From contig NZ_CP104900.1 in the NCBI RefSeq assembly GCF_025449215.1, forward strand, positions 1,116,001 through 1,180,000: a stretch of DNA of 64,000 bases, written 5' to 3'. Shown one piece after another: positions 10,095 through 18,604 of the stretch. Under the pieces are notes generated by a model. It did no database searches. It had not been told where the DNA came from and saw nothing but the letters and a program-made list of their open reading frames with translations. Numbering within the stretch: position 1 is the first letter of the stretch; each line of letters starts with the position of its first letter. This DNA comes from Shewanella seohaensis (GTDB taxonomy: Bacteria > Pseudomonadota > Gammaproteobacteria > Enterobacterales > Shewanellaceae). The translations under genes were made by a program, and so were the position numbers.

Positions 10095-11154
10095 ATGACA
10101 CCGGATCAACAATTTGCCCGCCTTGTAAAAATCGCCATGCTCGGTTTTGTGGCTGTGTTTGGCTATTTTATGTTTGCCGACGCTATGATGCCCTTGACCC
10201 CACAGGCCATGGCAACCCGTGTGGTGACTAAGGTGACTCCGCAGATCAGCGGCAAGATTCAAACCATTAATGTGAAGAATAACCAAGTGGTTGCCAAGGG
10301 CGATTTACTGTTTCAAGTCGACCCTGCGCCCTTTGCGTTAGCCGTGTCTCAGGCAAAATTGGCCCTAGAGCAAGTGCGCCAGGACAATGCCGAGTTAGAT
10401 GCTTCGTTGTTAGCCGCCAAGGCGGAAGTGAATGCCAGTACTACGACGGCTCAATTAAAGCGTCGCGAAGCCAAACGTTTAGATGCACTGTATGCCACCC
10501 ATGGTGTGTCGCAGCAGCAACGGGATCAGGCCGATAGCGATGCGGACGCCGCCGAGGCGAATCTGTTAGCCGCTAATGCTCGCCTCGATAAACTCAAAGT
10601 GAGCCGTGGCCTCTATGGCGAAGAAAACCTAAGAGTTCGCCAAGCGATGAATGCCTTAGAGCAAGCTGAGCTGAACCTGTCTTACACCCAAATTCGTGCC
10701 GACCAAGATGGGGTGGTGACCAACCTGCAACTCGAAGTGGGCAGTTTTGCCGCAGTCGGCCAGCCGCTACTCGCCTTAGTCTCTGATAAATTAGATATTA
10801 TTGCCGATTTTCAGTGAAAAGACCTTACGTGGCGTTAACGCATCTTACCCTGCATTAATCGCCTTCGATGGTGAGCCAGGCCGTTTATACCGCGCCCAAG
10901 TGAGCAGTGTTGATGCTGGTGTGAGTGCGGGGCAGTTTGATGCCAATGGCCGCTTAGCGGCGCCGCAGGAGTCGGACCGTTGGGTGCGCGATGCGCAGCG
11001 CTTAAGACTACATTTAGTGTTAGACGACGATGCGATGAATAATCTGCCAGCAGGTGCGCGTGCCACTGTGCAATTACTGCCTGACAATACGCTGTTTAGC
11101 CTGCTAGCCAAGGTGCAGATTAAGGTCATTAGCCTGCTCCATTACATCTATTAA
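10095..11154 (+). pseudogene. HlyD/EmrA-type membrane fusion protein (frameshifted as read)
   Basis: A periplasmic adaptor with an N-terminal membrane anchor (residues ~12-32, MLGFVAVFGYFMFADAM), biotinyl-lipoyl half motifs around SGKIQTINVKNNQVVAKGDLLF, a coiled-coil hairpin and a beta barrel. It is similar in layout to E. coli YdhJ. The frame breaks in IIADF at the T run 10808-10811. With three T instead of four the protein continues as DFSEKTLRGVNASYPALI to the stop at 11154, about 352 residues. This is the only one of the window's frameshifts that needs a base removed. The start is taken as ATG 10095; a GTG at 10083 overlaps the slyA stop. It forms an operon with the next gene. Confidence 0.75.
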
Positions 11155-11170
11155 TCTCAAGGCCATTCGC

Positions 11171-12199
11171 ATGTTGTTACGCCACAACCCTTTAACCACC
11201 AATGACCTACGCCAGTGTTTGCGCATTGCCACTGGCGGCACCATTGGCTTTACCCTCTGTAAGCTCTTTGGGTGGAGTAATGGGGTGTTTTTTACGGTAA
11301 CCCCGATGCTATTGCTGGGACTCGTCCCTGTGATGAGTGGCCATGCGATGCGGCAGTTGCTGGCTTCATCGGCCATGGCGGGGCTTGAAGTCGGCTTACT
11401 CGGAGGTTTCTTCGGTAGCCACCCCGGATTGATGACGCCGATTGTCTTTTTACTGTTTTTATATCGTTTTGCGGCTATGTCCCGCGGTAGCCTATTTCTG
11501 TTTGGTGCCAATGGCGTGCTGAGTTTGAGCATTATGCTGCACTTTGCCAGCTATCCGGGCACAGATCTCAATGACTTAATCTTCAGTAATTTCTGGGCGA
11601 CGGGATTGTCTGTGGTTATCGCCTATCTGATGACGGCACTCTGGCCGGATGTCGAGCCTCGTCCAGCCTACAAACCCGGCCCTAAGGCGCCGCACCGTAT
11701 GCGGCACGAGGCTTTACTCGGTGCCAGTATTGCCACGCTCTCTTTCTTAGTGTTTCAAATTTTCGATTTGCGCGACTCCATGTCGGCACAGGCGACCACG
11801 CTGTTACTCCTGTTCCCCATGCATTGGAACGGGGCGCTGGATTATGCCCGTAAACGCGCGCTGGGCACCCTGCTTGGGGTGTCGTTTGGGGTGATGGTGC
11901 AACTCTTCCTCTACGACTGGTCTGGATTGTTGATCCTGATTGTGCCGCTGCTGTGGGTTGGACTTATGTTGTTTGCGCAGGCCCATGTAAAGGAGGCGAG
12001 TGGCTCTGGTGTGGGGTTTGGTGCCATGACTACCTTAGGAATTTTGTTTGGCCAATACTTAACCCCTGGCAACGACCTGATTTTTAGTGCGCTGTACCGG
12101 GTGAGCAGTATTTTTGTGGCGATAGTGGCGACGTTATTCCTCTGTTACCTGCTTCATAAGTTATTGAATAGCTTTGAAGCGACTCGATTTGGTTATTAA
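11171..12199 (+). CDS. DUF2955 / FUSC-like inner-membrane transporter
   Basis: A 342-residue integral membrane protein with two hydrophobic halves of about four to five segments each, separated by a short hydrophilic part near residues 155-180 (WPDVEPRPAYKPGPKAPHR). The layout matches the DUF2955/aromatic-acid-exporter-like proteins encoded next to an HlyD adaptor (compare YdhK near slyA). It probably pumps small organic compounds with the adaptor just upstream, only 16 bases away. The true substrate is unknown. It is intact although its partner is frameshifted. Confidence 0.75.
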   Translation: MLLRHNPLTTNDLRQCLRIATGGTIGFTLCKLFGWSNGVFFTVTPMLLLGLVPVMSGHAMRQLLASSAMAGLEVGLLGGFFGSHPGLMTPIVFLLFLYRFAAMSRGSLFLFGANGVLSLSIMLHFASYPGTDLNDLIFSNFWATGLSVVIAYLMTALWPDVEPRPAYKPGPKAPHRMRHEALLGASIATLSFLVFQIFDLRDSMSAQATTLLLLFPMHWNGALDYARKRALGTLLGVSFGVMVQLFLYDWSGLLILIVPLLWVGLMLFAQAHVKEASGSGVGFGAMTTLGILFGQYLTPGNDLIFSALYRVSSIFVAIVATLFLCYLLHKLLNSFEATRFGY

Positions 12200-12385
12200 G
12201 AACTTAATATTAGATTTTTTAATACTTGTTCAGTGGAGATTCGAGGAGTAAGGTACAAACTCGTTTAGTGTGGGCTAAACGTGTGAACGCACCACTCAAT
12301 TATCTCTTTTTAACGACCTAGGTTTAGGACTTGGCTATCACTTGAGCCGTTTAAGTTCTACTCAAGGTATGTTCAAGGATAGAAA

Positions 12386-13012
12386 ATGAATATTAAAATT
12401 AGAACATTAGCCAAAGGCATCGCGCTGATCTACGGCTGTGCCTTGACCTCTGTAGCCATAGCCAATCCAACCGCAGTCCCGCCAGCGGGACAAATCTGCG
12501 TGACCTGTCACGGCGTCGAAGGCGAGGGCATAGAACCCCTCGGCCCCCGACTCGCTGGACTCTCGAAAGAATACATCACCACCCAATTACAACATTTTCA
12601 GGCAGGTGTGCGCCAAAACGCGACCATGATGCCGATGGCGATGACATTGCAAGGTGATGGCATCGAGCAAGTGGCGAGTTACTTCTCCACCAAATCGCCT
12701 AAGACTGAGGTCAAGCCGGTGATCCGTGGTGAGCAGGTGACCTTTAGCGACGATACAGCGCGCTTGGCCTATCAAGGTGATTGGTCTCGCGGCTTACCGG
12801 CTTGCGTGACTTGCCATGGCCCCTCGGGTTTAGGTGGCGGCCTGTTCCCACGTTTAGCGGGTCAACAGGCCAGTTATATCAAGACGCAACTCTTGGCGTG
12901 GCAAGCTGGCACTCGTAAGGGAGATGTGGACGGCATGATGGCCAATGTGGCTAACAAGCTGACCGCCGCCGAGGTGGATGCCTTAGCGAACTACTTTGCG
13001 AATTTGAAATAA
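12386..13012 (+). CDS. Periplasmic diheme cytochrome c (c4/TsdB-like)
   Basis: A 208-residue secreted cytochrome. A signal peptide covers about residues 1-27 (GIALIYGCALTSVAIA), followed by two cytochrome c domains each with a CVTCHG heme site. Methionine-rich stretches (NATMMPMAM and GDVDGMMANVANK) offer distal ligands. Tandem-domain proteins of this sort belong to the cytochrome c4 group. Next to a TsdA-like gene, only 10 bases downstream, it probably acts as TsdB, the electron partner of the thiosulfate dehydrogenase/tetrathionate reductase. The assignment to TsdB rests on context. The start ATG follows TCAAGGATAGAAA. Confidence 0.8.
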   Translation: MNIKIRTLAKGIALIYGCALTSVAIANPTAVPPAGQICVTCHGVEGEGIEPLGPRLAGLSKEYITTQLQHFQAGVRQNATMMPMAMTLQGDGIEQVASYFSTKSPKTEVKPVIRGEQVTFSDDTARLAYQGDWSRGLPACVTCHGPSGLGGGLFPRLAGQQASYIKTQLLAWQAGTRKGDVDGMMANVANKLTAAEVDALANYFANLK

Positions 13013-13022
13013 GGAGCCGGCC

Positions 13023-14077
13023 ATGAAATATTCTGCCATCTTACTATTGGCCGCAATGGGCGTGCTAACCGCTCAAGTTCAGGCTGCGAATGAGTTACCC
13101 GACAAACAAGCGCCATTGCCCTCAGTCCCTAAAAATCCTGAGCAAAGTTACTTAACCCCAAGACCCTTAAGTGCGATTCCCGAAGGGCCTTCGGCGATAA
13201 AGTACGCTTGGGTTATCAGCTATTTGTGAATACCCAGCAGCTGAGAGATAAGTATGTGGGTAACGAGCTTAACTGTACCAACTGCCATATGGATGCGGGC
13301 CGTAAGGCGAATGCGTCACCGCTTTGGGGCGCCTATTTTGCGTATCCCGCGTATCGTAAAAAAGACGATAAAGTAAATACCTTTCAAGAGCGGGTACAAG
13401 GCTGTTTTAACTATTCGATGAACGGTAAAGCCCCCGCTGCGGGCAGCCCCGAGCTGGTCGCGCTATCTGCCTACGCCTACTGGTTAGGGATGAGTGGATT
13501 AATGGATGCGGCTAACCTTGATGGCCCTGTGCCAGAACTCAGCGATGCCGAATTGGTAAAAGGCGCCAAACGTGAGGATTTCCCACTGCCTGACACGCTA
13601 GCCAAAGCCATGACAGTGGAGCAACGCGCAAATCTGCCTGGCCGTGGTTATCCTGAGATCCCCAAACCTGAACTCGCGTTCTCACCCGAGCGCGGCAAAG
13701 CCGTGTATACCGCTCACTGCCAAGCATGCCATGGCGCCGATGGTCAAGGCCAAGCGATTGCGGGTGTTTACTCTCTGCCGCCATTATGGGGTCCTAAGAG
13801 CTACAACTGGGGCGCAGGCATGCACAGGGTCAATACGGCCGCATTCTTCATTTATGAAAACATGCCCTTCGCTAAGAGTATTCAGCTGACTAACCAACAG
13901 GCTTGGGACGTTGCGGCTTACATTAACTCCCATGAACGGCCACAGGACCCCCGCAATAAGGGCGATGTGAAACAAGCGCAGGAGAAATACCATAACGACA
14001 ATGACTACTACGGTGTCGAAGTCGATGGCAAAGTGCTTGGCACCGCCTCTTATCCGGTGTTTCCGAAAAAGTCTTAG
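13023..14077 (+). pseudogene. tsdA: TsdA-like diheme cytochrome, thiosulfate dehydrogenase/tetrathionate reductase (frameshifted as read)
   Basis: A signal peptide (KYSAILLLAAMGVLTAQVQA) is followed by a domain with the heme site CTNCH in LNCTNCHMDAGRKANASP and by VQGCFNYSMNG. The cysteine of the latter motif matches the region that supplies the unusual His/Cys heme ligation of TsdA. A second heme site is CQACHGADGQG. The family interconverts thiosulfate and tetrathionate in the periplasm. The frame breaks at the T pair 13190-13191. A third T gives ...IPEGPFGDKVRLGYQLFVN and a continuous protein of about 351 residues. The ribosome site is AAGGAGCCGGCC. It follows the c4-type cytochrome as an operon. 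Confidence 0.78.
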
Positions 14078-14808
14078 TTGAGTCGCTCTCATTCAGTGCT
14101 CGTGTAATGAAGTAAAGCGAGTCACTGGATGGGAGGTTTATAAAATCGCCTTTTGGTGTTCAGTGAATATGTGAGTCATAGCGGCCTTACGGCCGAGGTG
14201 AATCAAAGTCGTGGGGCTTCACCCCACACCCGACCAAGGAGGACTGCTCGTCCTATCCTCCTTGGATTCTCCAAGACGCCCCTAGCGAAGTTACATGCAT
14301 TGGTTAGTGGCTTCGTGCTTATTCAAAAATCGCTAACGCTTCCGATGGGGCGTCCCTTCCCCCGAAAGCTACGCAGACTTCCTGTCTGCGTCACGCGATT
14401 TTCTTCAACGCCCTTCAGCAACTTCGCAGGGTAGGGTGAACTTCTGCTGCCTTGGTGTTAGCTGTTAGTCCTAAATATTTGTGCCTGTCGTCTCATCTTT
14501 CTGGGAAATTTATAAACTAACTTTAAAGTGAGCCTATAAAGGTATCGGTTTTTGCTTGGATGTTTGTGCAATTAACGGAAATTATTGTCATTTAACTTTG
14601 CTTAATACTATTTACCGCGCCAAAATACTTCTCGGTAAATAAAGTCTAGATTTTCCTGGATGAAAAATGTTGATAGCCCACTGATGCAGATGTTAACTTA
14701 TTGGCATAATTGAATTATTTGTTTGTGTCATTTCAATGTCAAACTCTATGCTGTTTGGGTTTTATTAGAAGTACAGGCAAAAGATTGTTAAATTAATAGG
14801 AGTTTCTT
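14078..14808. other. Gene-free interval: structured element then AT-rich DNA
   Basis: This 731-base gap holds the multi-hairpin element described separately (14182-14440) and then about 350 bases of AT-rich sequence with no convincing ORF. The open frame at 14153-14434 has a proline/arginine-rich translation, overlaps the hairpins and is not believed. The base composition changes sharply at about 14460 and stays AT-rich into the next gene. Confidence 0.7.
14182..14440. repeat. Multi-hairpin non-coding element, probably an interspersed repeat
   Basis: Successive inverted repeats are packed in about 210 bases: CGGCC/GGCCG at 14182-14195, GTGGGG/CCCCAC at 14211-14227, CCAAGGAGGA/TCCTCCTTGG at 14234-14265, CGAAG/CTTCG at 14286-14315 and CGCAGAC/GTCTGCG at 14372-14390. 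The style, short GC-rich hairpins joined by CACCCGACC-like linkers, resembles dispersed intergenic repeats I have seen in Shewanella and Vibrio genomes. Only one copy is in this window, so the repeat status is inference. Confidence 0.6.
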
Positions 14809-15441
14809 TTGGGCATAGAAAATGAAGACGTCAAGTACACAGAAAATAAGTTACTAATCTCTTTTTATTATAAAAACAAGTCAAAAAAATTCTTTAAACA
14901 TCCGAATATTGTTCAAGGTGAGCCCTTTTCATGGGGAGTACAAATCGAAAATATCGATGATAAGCCTAGCTCTTCATTCAAGATTATTGATGCAGGTTTC
15001 CATGACCTCGATGAAAAGTACTTTGACCAATCCGAAAAAACAATCTTTGTAAGGTCATTAAATCCAGGTGAAAGCACATACATAGAAATAGACCATTCTA
15101 CTATTTATCTGGAAGGGGTACTTTGGGTATACATTGAACTTGAGCCTGAACTTTCTAATGTGAAGTATATAACCTTTCAAAAAGACTCTAAAACTGGGAT
15201 TGTTAACAAATACCATTCAGGGGAAAATGATGATAATAGATGGATGGATGAAATTTATGTTCAAAAAAGGATGGAGTTACTTCAAGCAAGAACGAATAAC
15301 TACATCCTTTTACTGACGATAGTTACTGTCTGGCAATCCATTTTTGGCCTTAAAGAAACAATTACCTCGTTGTTTAGTTTTGTCTCTCACCTTTTTATGT
15401 GGTTATCCGACTTCTTCTCTTGGCTTAAGGGATTCATCTAA
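14809..15441 (+). CDS. Orphan AT-rich protein: soluble N domain plus C-terminal membrane helices
   Basis: I do not recognise this 210-residue protein. The TTG start at 14809 has AGGAG six bases upstream. Residues ~1-125 look like a soluble, beta-rich domain (EPFSWGVQIENIDDKPSSSFKI, NPGESTYIEID), possibly an immunoglobulin-like fold. A charged helix follows, then two hydrophobic stretches at about 164-180 and 186-208 (LFSFVSHLFMWLSDFFSWL). Codon use is strongly AT-rich, unlike every neighbour, and it sits alone between a hairpin-rich element and an AT-rich gap. It is likely laterally acquired. A soluble sensor joined to a membrane segment is a layout seen in many defence or toxin proteins, but nothing here proves that. 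Confidence 0.55.
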   Translation: MGIENEDVKYTENKLLISFYYKNKSKKFFKHPNIVQGEPFSWGVQIENIDDKPSSSFKIIDAGFHDLDEKYFDQSEKTIFVRSLNPGESTYIEIDHSTIYLEGVLWVYIELEPELSNVKYITFQKDSKTGIVNKYHSGENDDNRWMDEIYVQKRMELLQARTNNYILLLTIVTVWQSIFGLKETITSLFSFVSHLFMWLSDFFSWLKGFI

Positions 15442-15831
15442 AAAACATATAATGTGATAGCTGAGAAATTGTAAATCTAAGCGTGGTTATCTTTGTAGAC
15501 GCATCATTCCTAAACTCCTTTAATGTCATATTAAGGTGAATTTAGGAAGTGTTTGAATCAACACTTAATTGACATCATTATGTATGAATCCGTGAATACA
15601 CTTTCCATATCGCAGGAATCCGGCTTACTGAGCTAAATGAATACACTAAATATGATTTTAGTTAGACACCACTTGATGAATACGGTCAACTAAAGGGCAA
15701 TAAATACCTAGATGTTTATTTGCACGCTTAATCGATATGATGAGTGCCTTGATGATGGAATGATTATTCCAATGTTAATGCAAAAACCATTATTATTTCT
15801 GCGTTATCACTCCGATACCATAAGGATTACC
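15442..15831. other. AT-rich interval with a possible gene remnant
   Basis: No intact gene is seen. On the plus strand around 15600-15725 one frame reads LTELNEYTKYDFS, a TAG stop, then TPLDEYGQLKGNKYLDVY, which looks like protein-coding composition interrupted by a stop. It may be the tail of a decayed accessory gene. An inverted repeat around TAAACTCCTTTAATG...CATTAAGGTGAATTTA is weak. The end of the gap carries the ribosome site for the CWC gene. Confidence 0.35.
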
Positions 15832-16188
15832 GTGCCTAAGCACTTACCAGAATCTCATTTAGATACAGCGCAAATTTGCCCTTTATGCCAAGGGGCGAAT
15901 CAGTGCGCAATGACTCTTGGTGCAGATATCAGTGACTGTTGGTGTGCTAAGCAGGCGTTTCCGAAGTTGACTCAATTGTTATCTGGCGATTTGGCGGCAG
16001 GCTTATCGACAGGCGATACAACGGGGCTGAGTGCCGATAAGTTAGCGAAATTATTATCGCAGCCTGCGACGGCTTGCATTTGTGAGACTTGTTTAAGCCG
16101 GATAAAGCGCGAGCTAACAGTTTCTGCTTCAGAAGATAAAAACAGCCCATCGGGATTAGTCGATGGGCTGGGATATGAGGTGAAATAG
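15832..16188 (+). CDS. Cysteine-rich CWC-family protein
   Basis: A small protein of about 118 residues with the CPLCQGANQCAM...DCWC pattern that defines the CWC family, plus a second pair CICETC near the C terminus. The pattern suggests a zinc or other metal site, but no function is established. An open frame extends upstream to ATG 15712. I prefer GTG 15832 because TAAGGATTACC precedes it and the upstream part is AT-rich and unlike the family. Its last codons contain a hairpin that acts as terminator for the opposite gene. Confidence 0.65.
   Translation: MPKHLPESHLDTAQICPLCQGANQCAMTLGADISDCWCAKQAFPKLTQLLSGDLAAGLSTGDTTGLSADKLAKLLSQPATACICETCLSRIKRELTVSASEDKNSPSGLVDGLGYEVK
16138..16169 (-). 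terminator. Terminator of the TPR/TonB-C gene, inside the CWC coding end
   Basis: The stem AGCCCATCG (16144-16152) / CGATGGGCT (16161-16169) is followed on the minus strand by GTTTTTATC. It lies just past the stop of the minus-strand gene yet inside the last 20 codons of the plus-strand CWC gene. Confidence 0.75.
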
Positions 16189-16195
16189 CGGGCTA

Positions 16196-17305
16196 TTAAT
16201 TGATGGTGTAATCCAGTTGTACGCTACTTTGTGCTTCTACGGCTTTACCATTTTCAAATTTGGGTGCGTAACGCCATTTATTTAAGGCTTCGATGCTTTC
16301 TTTTTCAAATAAAGTGCCACCCTTAGAGGCTAAGATTTCAGGATTTTTCACAAAGCCATGTTCATCAACGGTAAATTTAAGTTGAACCCAGCCGCTTTTA
16401 CGTTTTTGGACATAGGATGCAGGGTATTTAGGCGTAGTGCGAAACAGCGGTTGCTGTTCCTGTGCGTCGGCCCAAGGGCGCATCTTGCCGATGGCGATAC
16501 AGTGGGCGGTCGATTCGTCACGCTTTCCTTGGCGCTCATAAAGTTCGACTAGATAAGCATGGGCGCTTAACGCATAAGGGTGGCTGTAGTTAAGGGCTTC
16601 AAACTGCTTCACTACTTCTAAAAGCAGCGGAATCGCCTTGTCATCATGCTTTTCGGCATATTGAACGGCACCGACGACATAGGTAGCTTTGACTCTGTCG
16701 AGGGCATTTTCGGGCAGGATTTCTTTGTAAGTTTCGTAGGCCTCGAAGGCATAGCTTCTTACGCTTCTTGTGTATAGCTCAGTATTGGATAAGCGGTTAA
16801 AAGCGGCCATTTTTACATCGGCGATCAGTTTCTTGTTATCGGATTTTTCAGCAATTGTGATTGCATCAAGCAAATCATTTTTCGCATCTTTGGCTTCGAC
16901 GGCGGTTTGTGCTGCACCAAGTAAGGGATCGATAAGCTCAAGCGCTTCTTTACCATAATGAACTTTATAATTTGTGAGAGCGAGTTGATATAACTCATTC
17001 GCCTTCGCTGTTTTTGGCAAATTATTTTCTGCAAATGGGTAAGGGGCGACTTGCTTCTCTATTGCACCAGCCCAGTTCATGGCGAGGTTAGCTAAGTCGA
17101 CACTGTCCTTAGCATATTGAGCTTCACCTAGTTCGAAGGCCCTTTTGGCACTGACTTCTATTTGGGCGTTATCACCTTGTTTGAGTGCGGTTTGGTAGTC
17201 ACTGTAGGCTTGGGAAAATGTGTTTTCCGAGGCATTTATGGGTAACGAAGTACTTAAGGCTAAAGCAAATAGACTGGCTAAGGGTAATATTTTTCCGTCT
17301 AACAT
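16196..17305 (-). CDS. TPR-like periplasmic protein with C-terminal TonB domain
   Basis: A protein of about 369 residues. A signal peptide is at residues 1-26 (LPLASLFALALSTSLPINA). A helical region of TPR-like units follows to about residue 285. The C terminus is a TonB_C fold (GWVQLKFTVDEHGFVKNPEI, EKESIEALNKWRYAPKFENG). Ordinary TonB has an N-terminal membrane anchor and a Pro-rich spacer; here the anchor is a cleavable-looking signal and the spacer is helical. It may bind outer-membrane TonB boxes without energising them, or act as an assembly factor. ATG 17305 is chosen over 17353 because AAGGATATACAAG precedes it. The surrounding genes do not suggest a partner. Confidence 0.7.
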   Translation of the reverse strand: MLDGKILPLASLFALALSTSLPINASENTFSQAYSDYQTALKQGDNAQIEVSAKRAFELGEAQYAKDSVDLANLAMNWAGAIEKQVAPYPFAENNLPKTAKANELYQLALTNYKVHYGKEALELIDPLLGAAQTAVEAKDAKNDLLDAITIAEKSDNKKLIADVKMAAFNRLSNTELYTRSVRSYAFEAYETYKEILPENALDRVKATYVVGAVQYAEKHDDKAIPLLLEVVKQFEALNYSHPYALSAHAYLVELYERQGKRDESTAHCIAIGKMRPWADAQEQQPLFRTTPKYPASYVQKRKSGWVQLKFTVDEHGFVKNPEILASKGGTLFEKESIEALNKWRYAPKFENGKAVEAQSSVQLDYTIN

Positions 17306-17462
17306 CTTGTATATCCTTATATTTAGTTCCATCGGATAGTACAAATGTTTCACTCTTGATACAAGCTTGTTTTCCCTCTGTTGGTCAGTAGGGGATTAGG
17401 AAGGTAAGCATTTGCCTACCTTCTGACTTTGCCGATTGGCTTGGTACTCTTTAGTGCGTGAC

Positions 17463-18272
17463 TTATTTAGCTACGAACTGTAAACCAAATTGACCTAACT
17501 CGCCGTAGTAGAATTGGCAGTGCTGATTGAGCGGCAGATCTAATACCCCCGCATATGAGCCTGTGATCACATACTGTCCACGGGTTAAGCCAATCCCTTG
17601 GGCAGATAAGAAGTTGACCAACCAATAAAGCCCTGCTTTAGGGAAACCGTTGGGATGAACCGCGGCTTTTTGCAGCGTCTCACTTGCTTGCTGTCCGCCA
17701 GCGGCAACGTCAACACTCAGGGCGAAATGGCCTGTTTCAGCCGAGGTTGAGATTTCTGGCCCTAACCACAAGCCTTGATTGACTAAACCATCGGCGAGAG
17801 CATCGAAGTGGTTGGCTTCGCTTGGGTTTTGATAACGACTTTTGATCAGTTCTAAAGCGAGGCGCGTTTTACCTAGGGCGGCGTCGATTTCGGCTTCCGA
17901 ATAAGGCGTGGCTCGTGGTGGTAAATCGCTGCCAATTTCAAAGGCGAGCTCGGGTTCGACACGGGCAAGCCCTTTGCTCGAAGGATAAAGTGGACACTCG
18001 GCGGTTTCGACATACACATCATGTTGATAGATAGGCGCTACCACGGTTTTTTCTGCGGTTGGGAGTAGGCACTTCCACCCCGCAATCGGGTTGTCTTGGG
18101 CGCTAAACTGCTGCGCAATGGTCTGCTGGATGGCAAAGGCCAAGGGGAAATCTTTCGGTCTTAGCGCTTCTTGCAACAGCGCGCCCGCTTCACCTTTGGC
18201 GCGTCGCTGGGCGAGTTCTTGTGCTGCAGCCTTAATGGACTCAAGCTGTGTTTTAGCGTCTGTCTGTGACAT
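17463..18272 (-). CDS. 2-keto-4-pentenoate hydratase family protein (MhpD-like)
   Basis: A 269-residue member of the fumarylacetoacetase/hydratase superfamily. Visible motifs are AFAIQQTIAQQF, PIAGWKCLLPT, RVEPELAFEIGSDLP (acidic metal ligands) and ALELIKSRYQNP, matching the hydratase/decarboxylase branch. Such enzymes act late in aromatic meta-cleavage pathways, hydrating 2-oxopent-4-enoate. No other catabolic gene is near, so the physiological substrate is uncertain. It is separated from the next minus-strand gene by about 160 bases and is probably a single-gene unit. Confidence 0.75.
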   Translation of the reverse strand: MSQTDAKTQLESIKAAAQELAQRRAKGEAGALLQEALRPKDFPLAFAIQQTIAQQFSAQDNPIAGWKCLLPTAEKTVVAPIYQHDVYVETAECPLYPSSKGLARVEPELAFEIGSDLPPRATPYSEAEIDAALGKTRLALELIKSRYQNPSEANHFDALADGLVNQGLWLGPEISTSAETGHFALSVDVAAGGQQASETLQKAAVHPNGFPKAGLYWLVNFLSAQGIGLTRGQYVITGSYAGVLDLPLNQHCQFYYGELGQFGLQFVAK

Positions 18273-18604
18273 GTTTAATCCTAACTAACTTATTTAAAAG
18301 GACTTATTTAAAGGACTTGTGCAGAGTCGTTTATGTCGCAATCACTGAGCGCATAAGGCATAACTCGACTCTGTAAATCCAATTTGAGCTAAAAGAGAAA
18401 TTGCGCTCAATATACCTTTTTGTGCTGCTAAAGGCTTGATAAAACTTAGCTTGATATGCTCTGCATTTATCGCCAGTTAAGATAGGTTTAGTGTCAGCTT
18501 AACTATCCAATCCGGAGGATAAGTTAATCGCTTTTTAGGCTAGATCTTAGCGCGCCGCGGTGCCAGAATGGCGTTCCTTTCTGCGGTACTACTGGGACTT
18601 TTCC
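18273..18604. other. Intergenic region between hydratase and EamA genes
   Basis: This 332-base divergent gap should carry promoters for both flanking genes. It contains CTTGATAAAACTTAGCTTGATATG (split here for description) around 18436-18459 and AT-rich stretches, but no clear operator, terminator or small gene was found. Confidence 0.4.

Noticed and set aside
14153..14434. 93-codon frame
   Set aside because: It runs through a series of hairpins and has an improbable composition.
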